Shown here: positions 36,865 to 45,391 of the stretch, one piece after another
How the letters are laid out: each line of letters opens with the position of its first letter
Numbering within the stretch: position 1 is the first letter of the stretch
Assembly (NCBI GenBank): GCA_033875255.1
Contig: JAWZSN010000009.1
Location: 62,001-126,000 of the forward strand
DNA length: 64,000 bases
Source: Marinimicrococcus sp033875255
Lineage (GTDB): Bacteria > Pseudomonadota > Alphaproteobacteria > Geminicoccales > Geminicoccaceae
Direction: 5' to 3'
Notes under the pieces: model-generated
Told to the model about the DNA's origin: nothing
What the model saw: only the letters and a program-made list of their open reading frames with translations
Databases searched by the model: none
Program-made: the position numbers and the translations under genes

Positions 36865-37329
36865 TTGCGCATCTTCGTGACTGCGTGGTTCCATCGGTTC
36901 GCCCGCAAAGAACGCATTGACGACAGATCTATCGCAGAAGCCGTGCGGCGGGCCGGCGCCGGCCAAATCGACGCCGATCTCGGTGGAGGGGTCCTCAAGC
37001 AGCGGGTTGCCCGGCCGGGCGAGGGGCGCTCGAAGGGCTATCGCACCCTTCTCCTCTTCCGGCAGGGCGAGCGCGCCTTCTTCGTGTACGGCTTCGCAAA
37101 GAACAGCCGTGAGAATATCGGAAAGGCGGAACTTTCGCAGTTCAGGAAGATGGCCAGGCACGTCCTTGCACTGCAGGACACCAAACTCGACAGCCTGATC
37201 AGCAGGGGCGATTTTCTGGAGGTAGGCGGGCATGGTGAAGGAGTATCGCAGCGAGGCTCTCGCGGCCATCCACGAGACGATGGAGGCTCTGCACGAGGTG
37301 GAGGCGATCGACAAGCAGACGATGCGTGA
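36865..37329 (+). CDS. RelE/HigB-like toxin
   Basis: The frame starts at TTG 36865 with GAGAGCGGCGG ahead of it and reads RIFVTAWFHRFARKERI, DADLGGGVLKQRVARPGEGR, SKGYRTLLLFRQGERAFFVY. This is the conserved core of a RelE/HigB-type toxin family (mRNA interferase fold) that is normally about 110-120 residues. Here the stop lies at 37329, giving 154 residues. The last 33 codons overlap the antitoxin gene in another frame and do not look like conserved toxin sequence. The extended tail may be real, or a small frameshift may have removed the usual stop. Antitoxin follows, as in HigBA order. Confidence 0.75.
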   Translation: MRIFVTAWFHRFARKERIDDRSIAEAVRRAGAGQIDADLGGGVLKQRVARPGEGRSKGYRTLLLFRQGERAFFVYGFAKNSRENIGKAELSQFRKMARHVLALQDTKLDSLISRGDFLEVGGHGEGVSQRGSRGHPRDDGGSARGGGDRQADDA

Positions 37330-37549
37330 GTTCGACGATGCCTGCTTGATGCCAGTCGAGGAGCTGCCGGCAGCCGAGATTCGCGCCATCCGCGAGCGCG
37401 AGCATGTGTCCCAGCCGGTTTTCGCCCGCTACCTCAACGTCTCCAGGAACCTCGTCTCCGACTGGGAGCGCGGTGTGAAGAGACCGGGCGGCCCGGCCCT
37501 GCGCCTGCTCACCCTCGTGCAGAAGAAGGGCCTCGCCGCCATCGCCTGA
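37232..37549 (+). CDS. HigA-like helix-turn-helix antitoxin
   Basis: The 105-residue protein has a C-terminal Xre-type helix-turn-helix (residues about 55-95: REREHVSQPVFARYLNVSRN, LVSDWERGVKRPGG). The N-terminal half (YRSEALAAIHETMEALHEVE) probably wraps the toxin. Toxin-first order with a DNA-binding antitoxin is characteristic of HigBA-type modules. GGAGG at 37219-37223 lies 9 nt before the ATG. The toxin frame overlaps it for 98 nt, an unusually long overlap. Confidence 0.87.
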   Translation: MVKEYRSEALAAIHETMEALHEVEAIDKQTMREFDDACLMPVEELPAAEIRAIREREHVSQPVFARYLNVSRNLVSDWERGVKRPGGPALRLLTLVQKKGLAAIA

Positions 37550-37579
37550 AGGAGCGCAGCGTATGTCCTACCCTCCCGC

Positions 37580-38275
37580 CTACCCCTCGCTCCGCGGCCT
37601 CAGATGGGCGAACCAGCGGCGCTCGAGGAGGCGGAACAGCCAGACGATGGCGAAGGTCAGCACGAGGTAGAAGGCCGCGGCGGTGAGGAACGCCTCGTAG
37701 GGGGTGTAGTAGCGCGAGTTGACGATGCGGGCAGCACCGGTGAGGTCGACGATCGTCACCACGCTGGCGATGGCGCTGCCGTGCAGCATGAAGATCACCT
37801 CGTTGCCGTAGGCGGGAAGCGCACGGCGGAAGGCGCTGGGCAGGACGATGCGACGGTACATGAGGACCGGCGTCATCCCGCAGGCCCTGGCCGCCTCGAT
37901 CTCGCCCACCGGCGTGGCGATCACCGCACCGCGGATGATCTCGGCGGTGTAGGCGGCGGTGTTGAGGGTGAAGGCCAGCAGCGCGCAGAACCATGCCTGG
38001 GAGAGCAGCGGCCACAGCACGCTCTCGCGGATCGTGGCGAACTGGCCGGCGCCGTAATAGATCAGGAAGAGCTGGACCAGCAGCGGCGTGCCGCGAAAGA
38101 AGTAGGTGAAGAGCCAGGCCGGGAAGTTGATGGCGGGGTTGCGGCTGGTACGGGCGAGGCCCGCAGGCACTGCCAGCAGGAGGCCCAGCGCCAGGGCTGC
38201 CGCGACCAGCCAGACGGTGGTCCAAAGGCCGTCCAGGTAGAGGCCGAGATTCTCGAGAACCACCTCGAAGCGCAT
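37580..38275 (-). CDS. Polar amino acid ABC transporter permease (HisM-like)
   Basis: The 231-residue inner-membrane permease has about five segments. It shows the EAA loop segment EIEAARACGMTPVLMYRRIV with LPSAFRRALPAYGNEVI, which contacts the ATPase. YFFRGTPLLVQLFLIYYGAG is typical of HisM/ArgM permeases. The ATG overlaps the stop of the upstream permease by 1 nt. It is the last gene of a five-gene minus-strand unit starting with the ATPase at 41533. Confidence 0.93.
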   Translation of the reverse strand: MRFEVVLENLGLYLDGLWTTVWLVAAALALGLLLAVPAGLARTSRNPAINFPAWLFTYFFRGTPLLVQLFLIYYGAGQFATIRESVLWPLLSQAWFCALLAFTLNTAAYTAEIIRGAVIATPVGEIEAARACGMTPVLMYRRIVLPSAFRRALPAYGNEVIFMLHGSAIASVVTIVDLTGAARIVNSRYYTPYEAFLTAAAFYLVLTFAIVWLFRLLERRWFAHLRPRSEG

Positions 38276-38967
38276 CAGGCGGCCCTCGTGAAGCCGCGGC
38301 TGTAGCGCCGTTCGGCCCACCCCAGCAGCAGCGTCGAGACCGACGTCATCGCCAGGAACAGCACCGCCACCACGAGATAGAAGGTGAAGGGCTGGCGGGT
38401 GGCACCGGCGGCGACGCCGGCCATCCTGACCATGTCGTCGAGCCCGATCACCGAGAGCAGCGCCGTGGCCTTGAGGAGCACCAGCCAGTTGTTGCCGAAG
38501 CCGGGCAGCGCGTGGCGCAGCATCTGCGGCAGGAGGATGCGCCGGAAGATCTGCCCGCGGCGCATGGCGAAGGCTTGGGCGGCCTCGATCTGCCCCTTGG
38601 GCACCGCCAGGATGGCGCCGCGGAAGGTCTCGCTCATGTAGGCGCCGTAGATGAAGCCCAGCGTCATCACGCCGGCGGTGAACGGGCTGACGTCGACATA
38701 GTCGTCGTGGCCCAGCATCGGCGCCACCTGGTTCACCAGCATCTGGCCGCCGAAGAAGATCAGCAGCATCAAGACCAGGTCGGGCACGCCGCGGATGAGG
38801 GTCGTGTAGACGACGGCGAGGCCGGAGAGCGGGGGCAGCGGCGAGAGCCTCGCCAACGCCCCCGCCATGCCGAGCGCCACCGCGATCGCAAGCGAGAGCA
38901 GTGCCACGGCCAAGGTCAGGGCCGCGCCCTCGAGAATGATCGGGCCGTAGCCATGCAGCTCCGGCAT
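38275..38967 (-). CDS. Polar amino acid ABC transporter permease (HisQ-like)
   Basis: The 230-residue inner-membrane permease pairs with the next gene. It shows YTTLIRGVPDLVLMLLIFFG, the RG-P motif of HisQ-type permeases, and the EAA loop QIEAAQAFAMRRGQIFRRIL with PQMLRHALPGFGNNWLVLL. The C-terminal residues YSRGFTRAA match the family. It lies 22 nt after the binding-protein gene and overlaps the downstream permease by 1 nt. Confidence 0.93.
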   Translation of the reverse strand: MPELHGYGPIILEGAALTLAVALLSLAIAVALGMAGALARLSPLPPLSGLAVVYTTLIRGVPDLVLMLLIFFGGQMLVNQVAPMLGHDDYVDVSPFTAGVMTLGFIYGAYMSETFRGAILAVPKGQIEAAQAFAMRRGQIFRRILLPQMLRHALPGFGNNWLVLLKATALLSVIGLDDMVRMAGVAAGATRQPFTFYLVVAVLFLAMTSVSTLLLGWAERRYSRGFTRAA

Positions 38968-38989
38968 GTCGGCGCGACCCTGCCGGCCG

Positions 38990-39796
38990 TCAGCTTCCGT
39001 AGATGTCGAAGTCGAAATACTTCCTGGCGATCTCGTCGTAGGTGCCGTCCTCCCGGATCGCCTTGATCGCCTCGTTGAACATCTGGCGCAGCTCTTCGTC
39101 GCCCTTGCGCAAGGCGATGCCCACGCCCTCGCCGAACCACCTCGGATCGTTCAGGTCCGGGCCGACGAACGCGTAGTCCTTGCCCGCCTCGGTATCGAGG
39201 AAGCCGTCGCGGATGGCCATCGAGTCAGCGAGGAGAAGGTCGACGCGGCCGGCCTGGAGGTCGAGATAGGCCTCGTCCTGGCTGCCGTAGCGCACCACCT
39301 CGACGGTGTCGCCGTAATTGTCGGTGATGTAGTTGTCGTGGATCGTCGCGCGCTGCACGCCCACCTTCTTGCCGGCGAGGCCCTCCTTGGAGATCTCGAT
39401 GCCGGAGTCCTTGCGGGCCGCGAACTTTGCGGGGGTGTGGTAGTACTTGTCGGTGAAGTCGACCGACTTCTTGCGCTCCTCGGTGATCGACATCGAGGCG
39501 ACGATGGCGTCGTACTTGCGCGCCAGAAGGGCGGGGATGATCCCGTCCCAGTCCTGCTGGACCAGCTCGCACTCCACCTTCATCTCGTCGCAAAGCGCCC
39601 GCGCGATGTCGATGTCGAAGCCCTTGAGCTCGCCTTCGGGCGACACCTCGCTGAACGGCGGGTAGGCTCCCTCGACGCCGATGCGGAGCTTCGTCGACTC
39701 CTTGGCGAGGCCATCGGCAATGCCCAGCGCCAGGAGGGCGGCAAGGGCGAGACCTGGCAGTTTGCGCAGCACGGCGTTCTCCCTGATCCTTCTCAT
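38990..39796 (-). CDS. Periplasmic amino-acid-binding protein (HisJ-like)
   Basis: The 268-residue protein has a signal peptide in residues 1-32 (LPGLALAALLALGIADGLA). The mature part follows the HisJ/ArtJ pattern: LRIGVEGAYPPFSEVSPEGE, KGFDIDIARALCDEMKVECE, WDGIIPALLARKYDAIVASM, and the C-terminal YDEIARKYFDFDIYG. The ligand is a polar or basic amino acid such as lysine, arginine, ornithine or histidine, with the exact one undetermined. A second binding-protein gene lies directly upstream in the same unit. Confidence 0.94.
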   Translation of the reverse strand: MRRIRENAVLRKLPGLALAALLALGIADGLAKESTKLRIGVEGAYPPFSEVSPEGELKGFDIDIARALCDEMKVECELVQQDWDGIIPALLARKYDAIVASMSITEERKKSVDFTDKYYHTPAKFAARKDSGIEISKEGLAGKKVGVQRATIHDNYITDNYGDTVEVVRYGSQDEAYLDLQAGRVDLLLADSMAIRDGFLDTEAGKDYAFVGPDLNDPRWFGEGVGIALRKGDEELRQMFNEAIKAIREDGTYDEIARKYFDFDIYGS

Positions 39797-39857
39797 TGCC
39801 GCCGATGCTCGGCGGCGGGGCGCCTGTCGTCAAGGCCCCCCGGCGCCGTCCGGCTTC

Positions 39858-40655
39858 CTAGCGCCCTGCTATGTCGAAGCGGAAGTAGCGGGCGGCGATG
39901 TCCTTGTACTGACCGCTGTCGCGGATCGCCTGCAGGGCCTTCTCGAGCTTGTCGCGCAGTGCCGCATCGCCCTTCTTCACGGCGACGCCGGCGCCCTGGC
40001 CGAACCAGGCCGGGTCGTCGAAGTTGGGGCCGGTGAACTCGAGCTTGGTCCCCTGCTTGCCGGCCAGCGGCCCGCTCTGCAGCGCCAGCGCGTCACCGAA
40101 CAGCAGCTCGACCTTGCCGTCGGCGAGCGCCTGGCCGGCCTCGCCCAGCGTGGCCGTCCGCACGATCCTGGCGTCCGGGAAGCGCCTCGTCAGGAACTTG
40201 TCGTGGGTGGTGTGCTGCTGGACGCCGATGGCCTGCCCGGCCAGCGTGTCCGTCACCTCGGCCTTGGTCCCCTTGCGGCGCACGAAGCGCGCTGGCACCT
40301 GGTAGTAGGCGCGGGTGAAGTCGGTGGTCGCCCGCCGCCCGTCACTGATCGAGACGGAGGCCACCACCGCGTCGACGTCCTTCCACAAGGCCGGCTTCGT
40401 GCCGAGGATGCCGTCCTGGATGGTGGCCCAGTCGCGGCGGACCAGCACGCATTTGACCTCGAGCTGCTTGCACAGGGCGTTGGCGATGTCGACGTCGAAG
40501 CCCGAGAGATTGCCTTTCTTGTCGACCATGCTGAAGGGCGCGTAGTTGCCCTCGACCGCGAGCCGCAGCGCGCCGTCCGGCGCCGCCGTAGCGGGCGCGC
40601 CGCCGCACCCGGTCAAGACGAGAAGCGAGAAAATTCCAACAACCCATTGCCGCAT
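39858..40655 (-). CDS. Amino-acid-binding lipoprotein, second binding subunit
   Basis: The 265-residue paralogue of the next gene is predicted to be a lipoprotein (lipobox LVLTGC at residues 12-17). Key segments are LRLAVEGNYAPFSMVDKKGN, SGFDVDIANALCKQLEVKC and DIAARYFRFDIAGR. It carries an insertion (ILGTKPALWKDVDAVVASVS) not in the HisJ copy. It probably delivers a related ligand to the same permeases. ATG 40655 is preferred, with TTGGGGA 10 nt ahead; ATG 40664 is an alternative. Confidence 0.9.
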   Translation of the reverse strand: MRQWVVGIFSLLVLTGCGGAPATAAPDGALRLAVEGNYAPFSMVDKKGNLSGFDVDIANALCKQLEVKCVLVRRDWATIQDGILGTKPALWKDVDAVVASVSISDGRRATTDFTRAYYQVPARFVRRKGTKAEVTDTLAGQAIGVQQHTTHDKFLTRRFPDARIVRTATLGEAGQALADGKVELLFGDALALQSGPLAGKQGTKLEFTGPNFDDPAWFGQGAGVAVKKGDAALRDKLEKALQAIRDSGQYKDIAARYFRFDIAGR

Positions 40656-40750
40656 CGTGTGCATCCCCAATCGGCGCGCTTTGCCCCGAGTGTCGTTTCG
40701 CACATTTGGCAACGGCGTCAAGGGGCGGCATGGGGATGGACGGGCAGACG

Positions 40751-41533
40751 TCAGTGCCGCAGATGCTCCTGGCCCTGCAGGAACTGGCGAAAACGCGCCG
40801 AGGCGGGCTCGCTGAAGAGGCGCTTTGGCGGGCCGCGCTCCTCGACCCGCCCCTCGTGGAGAAAGACCACCTCGCTCGCCACCTCGCGGGCGAAACCCAT
40901 CTCGTGGGTCACCACGATCATCGTGCGGCCTTCGGCCGCCAGCTCGCGCATTACCCGCAGCACCTCGCCGACCAGCTCGGGGTCCAAAGCCGAGGTCGGC
41001 TCGTCGAACAGCATCACCTCGGGCTCCATGGCGAGCGCCCGGGCAATCGCGGCGCGCTGCTGCTGGCCGCCCGAGAGATGCGAGGGATAATAGTCGCGGC
41101 GCTCGAAGATGCCGACCTTCTCGAGCAGCCGCCCGGCACGCTCGACCGCCTCGCGCTTCGGCACGCCCAGCACATGCACCGGCGCTTCGATGACGTTCTC
41201 GAGCACCGTCATGTGCGACCAGAGATTGAACTGCTGGAAAACCATGGCGAGGCGGGCGCGGATTCGCTGCACCTGGCGCGGATCCTCGGGCACCAATGCC
41301 CCGCCGCGCCCTTCTCGCAGCCGCATCTCCTCGCCGCCCACCACGATCCGCCCGCGGCTGGGAACCTCGAGGAGGTTGATGCAGCGCAGGAACGTGCTTT
41401 TGCCGGACCCGCTGGAGCCCAGCATGGCGATGACGTCGCCCTGCCTGGCGGTCAGCGACACGCCCTTGAGGACCTCCACCGCGCCGAAGCTCTTGTGGAT
41501 GTCCTCGACGAGGAGGGAGGGGGGCTTGGTCAT
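40751..41533 (-). CDS. Amino acid ABC transporter ATP-binding protein (HisP-like)
   Basis: The 260-residue ATPase has Walker A LGSSGSGKST, Q-loop VFQQFNLWSHMTVLENV, signature LSGGQQQRAAIARALAMEP, Walker B VMLFDEPTSALD, and His switch VTHEMGFAREV. All residues for ATP hydrolysis are present. It is the promoter-proximal gene of the transporter unit. ATG 41533 (MTKPPSLLVEDIHKSFGAVE) is chosen because upstream in-frame codons are unlike the family. Confidence 0.94.
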   Translation of the reverse strand: MTKPPSLLVEDIHKSFGAVEVLKGVSLTARQGDVIAMLGSSGSGKSTFLRCINLLEVPSRGRIVVGGEEMRLREGRGGALVPEDPRQVQRIRARLAMVFQQFNLWSHMTVLENVIEAPVHVLGVPKREAVERAGRLLEKVGIFERRDYYPSHLSGGQQQRAAIARALAMEPEVMLFDEPTSALDPELVGEVLRVMRELAAEGRTMIVVTHEMGFAREVASEVVFLHEGRVEERGPPKRLFSEPASARFRQFLQGQEHLRH

Positions 41534-41616
41534 CGGGCATCCCACCGCTGCGCGTCGCCATTGGCTGCCGCTGCCTTGCGGCAGTTGGCGGTGGCGGCGG
41601 GGCCCTGTCAACAATC

Positions 41617-41680
41617 GGGGCCGGAAGGGGAGGCGCCGCCGGTTGGCCGCCTGGCGCGGCGCGCTCCCCTCCGGCCCTGA
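41617..41680 (-). terminator. Large hairpin downstream of katA
   Basis: Arms around GGCCGGAAGGGGAG and CTCCCCTCCGGCC, with further pairing of GCGCC-rich inner parts, form a long imperfect stem just after the catalase stop. It probably ends katA transcription before the transporter genes. No T-run. Confidence 0.5.
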
Positions 41681-41689
41681 CAGGCCCGC

Positions 41690-43156
41690 CTAGTCGGCGG
41701 CCTGTCCGACCGGGCGCCAGTCGACGCCCAGTGCCTTGGCCACGCCCGCCGCATAGGCGGGATCGGCCTTGTGGAAGTGGCCCAGCTGCCGCTCGACGAT
41801 GAAGACCGGAACGCCCTCCATCGCCGCGGCGATGTTCGCGAACAGCCGCTCTTTGGCGTCCTCGGGCATCAGCCGGAAGAGATCGCCCGGCTGAGTGTAG
41901 TCGTCGTTGCCCTCGCGGTGGTCATGGCGCCACGCCGTGCCCTCCAGCTCCAGCGGCGGCTCCATGTAGCGGCGGTCCTCCACGGGCCCGCCGAAACTGT
42001 TGGGCTCGTAGTTCACGCTGCCGCCGCCATTGCCGTCGAAGCGCATCGCGCCGTCGCGGTGGTAGGTGTGGTAGGGGCAGCGCGGCTGGTTGACCGGGAG
42101 CGTCTGGTAGTTGGTGCCGATCCGGTAGCGGTGCGCGTCGGCGTAGGAGAACACGCGCGCCTGCAGCATCTTGTCGGGGCTGTGGCCGATCCCGGGCACC
42201 ACGTTGGAAGGCTCGAAGGCCGCCTGCTCGATGTCCTGGTGGTAGTTCTCGGGGTTCCGGTTGAGCTCCAGAACGCCCACCTCGATCAGCGGATAGTCGC
42301 CGTGCGGCCACACCTTGGTGAGGTCGAACGGGTTCCAGCGATAGGCGGACGCGTCCTTCTCCGGCATCACCTGCACGCACACCCGCCAGCGGGGGAAGTC
42401 GCCCTTCTCGATGCTCTCGTAGAGGTCGCGCTGGTGGCTCTCGCGGTCGCGCCCGACCACCTGCTGGGCTTCCTCGTTGGTCCAGAAGGCGATGCCCTGC
42501 ATCGACTTGAAGTGGAACTTCACCCAGAACCGCTCGCCGGCTTCGTTGATGAAGCTGTAGGTGTGGCTGCCGTAGCCGTTGATCTGGCGGTAGTTTTGCG
42601 GCAGGCCGCGATCGCTCATCAGGATGGTGACCTGGTGGAGGCTCTCCGGGCTCAGCGACCAGAAGTCCCACATCGCCGTGTTGGAGCGCATGTTGGTGCG
42701 CGGATCGCGCTTTTGCGTGTGGATGAAGTCGGAGAACTTCAGCGGGTCGCGCACGAAGAAGACCGGGGTGTTGTTACCCACGAGATCCCAGTTGCCTTCC
42801 TCGGTGTAGAACTTGAGGGCAAAGCCGCGCACGTCGCGTTCGGCGTCGGCGGCGCCGCGCTCGCCGGCCACGGTCGAGAAGCGCAGCAGCGCCTCGGTGC
42901 TCTTGCCGACTTGCGAGAAGATCCTCGCCCGGGTGTAGCGGGTGATGTCGTGGGTCACCGTGAAGGTGCCGAACGCGCCGCTGCCCTTGGCGTGCACGAC
43001 CCGCTCGGGGATCCGCTCGCGGTTGAACTGGGCCATCTTCTCGAAGAGCTGCCAGTCCTGGACCAAGAGCGGCCCGCGGGGACCGGCGGTCATCGAGTTC
43101 TGGTTGTCGGCCACCGGGATGCCGGCCGAGCTGGTCTGCACGGGACGATCGCTCAT
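41690..43156 (-). CDS. katA: Monofunctional haem catalase (small-subunit clade)
   Basis: The 488-residue catalase breaks hydrogen peroxide down to water and oxygen. The distal His lies in ERVVHAKGSGAFGTFTVTHD, the distal Asn in GNNTPVFFVRDPLKF, and the proximal Tyr in RVFSYADAHRYRIGTNYQ. Length matches small-subunit (clade 3) enzymes. It has no signal peptide and is expected in the cytoplasm. It is divergent from oxyR with an OxyR-like operator between them, so peroxide induction is likely. ATG 43156 follows GGGGGAAGGGC. Confidence 0.95.
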   Translation of the reverse strand: MSDRPVQTSSAGIPVADNQNSMTAGPRGPLLVQDWQLFEKMAQFNRERIPERVVHAKGSGAFGTFTVTHDITRYTRARIFSQVGKSTEALLRFSTVAGERGAADAERDVRGFALKFYTEEGNWDLVGNNTPVFFVRDPLKFSDFIHTQKRDPRTNMRSNTAMWDFWSLSPESLHQVTILMSDRGLPQNYRQINGYGSHTYSFINEAGERFWVKFHFKSMQGIAFWTNEEAQQVVGRDRESHQRDLYESIEKGDFPRWRVCVQVMPEKDASAYRWNPFDLTKVWPHGDYPLIEVGVLELNRNPENYHQDIEQAAFEPSNVVPGIGHSPDKMLQARVFSYADAHRYRIGTNYQTLPVNQPRCPYHTYHRDGAMRFDGNGGGSVNYEPNSFGGPVEDRRYMEPPLELEGTAWRHDHREGNDDYTQPGDLFRLMPEDAKERLFANIAAAMEGVPVFIVERQLGHFHKADPAYAAGVAKALGVDWRPVGQAAD

Positions 43157-43219
43157 TGCCCTTCCCCCTCCTCTGCTTCCCGGGGCGAGCATGGGTGAGG
43201 GAGAAAGTTAGAGCAAATC

Positions 43220-43253
43220 GATTGTCTTGAAGCAATCTATAGACAGGGCCTAT
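43220..43253. promoter_or_regulatory. OxyR-like operator between katA and oxyR
   Basis: ATAG-N7-CTAT at 43239-43253 exactly matches one OxyR half-site. Upstream lies the dyad GATTG-N8-CAATC (43220-43237), a LysR-type arrangement. The tandem lies 10 bp before the oxyR start and about 64 bp before katA. Confidence 0.6.
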
Positions 43254-43262
43254 ATCAGCGGC

Positions 43263-44177
43263 ATGAACCTCCGTGATCTCGACTACCTGGTGGCCGTCGC
43301 CGAGACCGGCCAGTTTGCCCTGGCGGCCCGGCGCTGCCATGTGAGCCAGCCCACCTTGAGCATGCAGCTCCGCAAGCTCGAGGAGGAGCTCGGCCTCGTG
43401 CTGTTCGAGCGCGGGCCGCGTGGCGCCGTGCCCACCGCCGAGGCCCGGCCGGTGGTGGCCCAGGCACGGCTGGTGCTCGAGGAGGTGGGACGGCTGCGCG
43501 AGCTGGCCCGCAGCGGCGGCGACCCGCTCTCCGGCACGCTGCGGCTGGGCGTCATTCCCACCGTCGGCCCCTACCTCCTGCCGCAGGTCCTGCCGGCGGT
43601 GCGCAAGGCCCATCCCGGCCTGCGCCTGCTGCTGCGCGAGGCACCGACGGCACGGCTTCTCGACGAGCTCGCATCGGGCGAGCTCGAGGCCGCGATCCTC
43701 TCGCCGCCCTTCGACGAGCGCGGGCTGGTGGCGCTTGGTCTTGGCCGCGAGCGCTTCCTCATGGCGCTGCCCTCCGGCCACGCGCTCGCCGGCCTGGCGG
43801 AGATCCCGCCCGAGGCGCTGGCCGGCGAGACGGTGCTGATGCTCGAGCAGGGCCATTGCTTCCGCGAGCAGGCGATGGGCCTGTGCACGCGGCTGGGCCT
43901 GCGGCCCGGCCACGAGGTGGAGGCGGGCAGCGTGGAGTCGCTGCGGCAGATGGTGAGCGTGGGGCTCGGCATGGCGCTCCTGCCGGAGCTCGCCACCGCT
44001 GGCCCCTTCGCGCAGGGAGCGGAGGTGGCGATCCGCCACCTCGCCCACGAGGACGCGGCCCGCGAGCTGGCCCTGGTCAGCCGCCGCTCCTTCCCCCACC
44101 GAGCAGCGCTGGAGGCGATCGCCAGCCTTCTGGCGGGGCCGTTGCGCGATGCCCCGCCACGGGCCGGCGCCGCCTAG
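43263..44177 (+). CDS. oxyR: Peroxide-sensing LysR regulator OxyR
   Basis: The 304-residue LysR-family protein has its winged helix-turn-helix at residues 1-60 (LAARRCHVSQPTLSMQLRKL). The regulatory domain holds two cysteines spaced by nine residues in GHCFREQAMGLC, exactly as Cys199 and Cys208 of E. coli OxyR, which form the peroxide-sensing disulfide. It should activate the divergent katA. ATG 43263 is preferred over 43227, which would add 12 residues within the operator. Confidence 0.95.
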   Translation: MNLRDLDYLVAVAETGQFALAARRCHVSQPTLSMQLRKLEEELGLVLFERGPRGAVPTAEARPVVAQARLVLEEVGRLRELARSGGDPLSGTLRLGVIPTVGPYLLPQVLPAVRKAHPGLRLLLREAPTARLLDELASGELEAAILSPPFDERGLVALGLGRERFLMALPSGHALAGLAEIPPEALAGETVLMLEQGHCFREQAMGLCTRLGLRPGHEVEAGSVESLRQMVSVGLGMALLPELATAGPFAQGAEVAIRHLAHEDAARELALVSRRSFPHRAALEAIASLLAGPLRDAPPRAGAA

Positions 44178-44285
44178 GCCTCAGCCGCGCCGCCTCGACC
44201 ACGTCGCCGATGGCGGGGCAGGCATCCCCGCACCGTCCCACCAACCGCAGGCGCAGCCGGTGAAGGCTCTACCTGACTCCGGTGC

Positions 44286-45272
44286 TCAGCCCGGGCCCCA
44301 GCCCTGCTCCCAGAACCCCGGCACGAAACGCCAGCCCTGCGGCTCCTTCGCGATGAAGCCGGTGGCGGGGAAGGGGAAGTGGTAGCCCGCCACCCGCAGC
44401 TCCTCGCCGGCCGCCATCTCCAGCATCCGTTTGCGGGTCTCGGCCGCCTGCTCGCCGTCCATGTCGAAGACCGCGTGCCAGCCGGGGTTGCGCACGAAGA
44501 GCTCGGGCTTGTTGGTGGTGTCCGACCAGACCAGCAGCCGCTCGCCCCCGCCCTCCAGCATGAAGGCCGTGTGGCCCGGTGTGTGGCCGTGCGCCGGCAG
44601 GCTCGTGATGCCGGGCGCCACCTCCTTCTCGCCGGAGAAGCGCTCCACCTCGCCGGTCATCGGCCCGAACACGCGGCGCACGCCGGCGAAGGCGCCCTTC
44701 ATGCCCTCGGGGGCCCGGCTCATCGCGCCCTCGTCCATCCAGAACGCCCACTCCGCCTCGGGCACCAGCACCCGGGCGTTCGGGAACACCGCCTCGCCGT
44801 CCTTGTCGCGCAGGCCCTGGATGTGATCGCCGTGGAAGTGGCTCACCACCACCGCGTCGACATTCTCCGGCGCATAGCCGGCGGCGCGGAAGTTGCTCAT
44901 CCAGGCACCCGCGGTGGGGGCCAGGTGCCCGCCCGTGCCGGCGTCGATCAGCACCAGCGAGCCGTCCCGCTCCACCACGGTGGTGGTGAACGGGATCATC
45001 ACCGTGTCCTCCGGCTGGCGGGCGGCGCGCAGCGCGTCGCGCACCTCCTCCACCGGTGCGTTGCGAACGAACCCGTCGTCCAGCGGCCGGCGGGCGGTAC
45101 CGTCGTGAACCAGCGTCACCACCGTCTCGCCCAGCCGCATCTGGTAGAAGCCGGGGGCCTGGCCGCGGCCGCCCACGGCCGACGGGGCCGCCGCCCCGGC
45201 AACGCCTGCTCCGCCCAGCATGCCCGCTCCCGCCATCGCCGCTCCCGCCATCAATCCGCGCCTCGTGGTCAT
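44286..45272 (-). CDS. Exported metallo-beta-lactamase-fold hydrolase
   Basis: The 328-residue protein begins with a Tat-like signal (TTRRGLMAGAAMAG, then AGAAAP). The zinc motif HFHGDH lies in VVVSHFHGDHIQGLRD, with further ligands in PAHGHTPGHTAFML and LLVWSDTTNKP. Such periplasmic hydrolases include lactonases, phosphodiesterases and AHL-type enzymes; the substrate is not shown here. It is a lone minus-strand gene between oxyR and the cyclase. Confidence 0.85.
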   Translation of the reverse strand: MTTRRGLMAGAAMAGAGMLGGAGVAGAAAPSAVGGRGQAPGFYQMRLGETVVTLVHDGTARRPLDDGFVRNAPVEEVRDALRAARQPEDTVMIPFTTTVVERDGSLVLIDAGTGGHLAPTAGAWMSNFRAAGYAPENVDAVVVSHFHGDHIQGLRDKDGEAVFPNARVLVPEAEWAFWMDEGAMSRAPEGMKGAFAGVRRVFGPMTGEVERFSGEKEVAPGITSLPAHGHTPGHTAFMLEGGGERLLVWSDTTNKPELFVRNPGWHAVFDMDGEQAAETRKRMLEMAAGEELRVAGYHFPFPATGFIAKEPQGWRFVPGFWEQGWGPG

Positions 45273-45391
45273 CCCGGCCTCCCCTGGTCCGTCGCCCGCG
45301 CGGGGCTCCCCGTATCAAGCTAGTCCCGCGGGTGGTGCTGAGAAAGCCGTTGCCTGCCCGGCACGCGCCTGCTGCATCCCTGCCGCACGGC

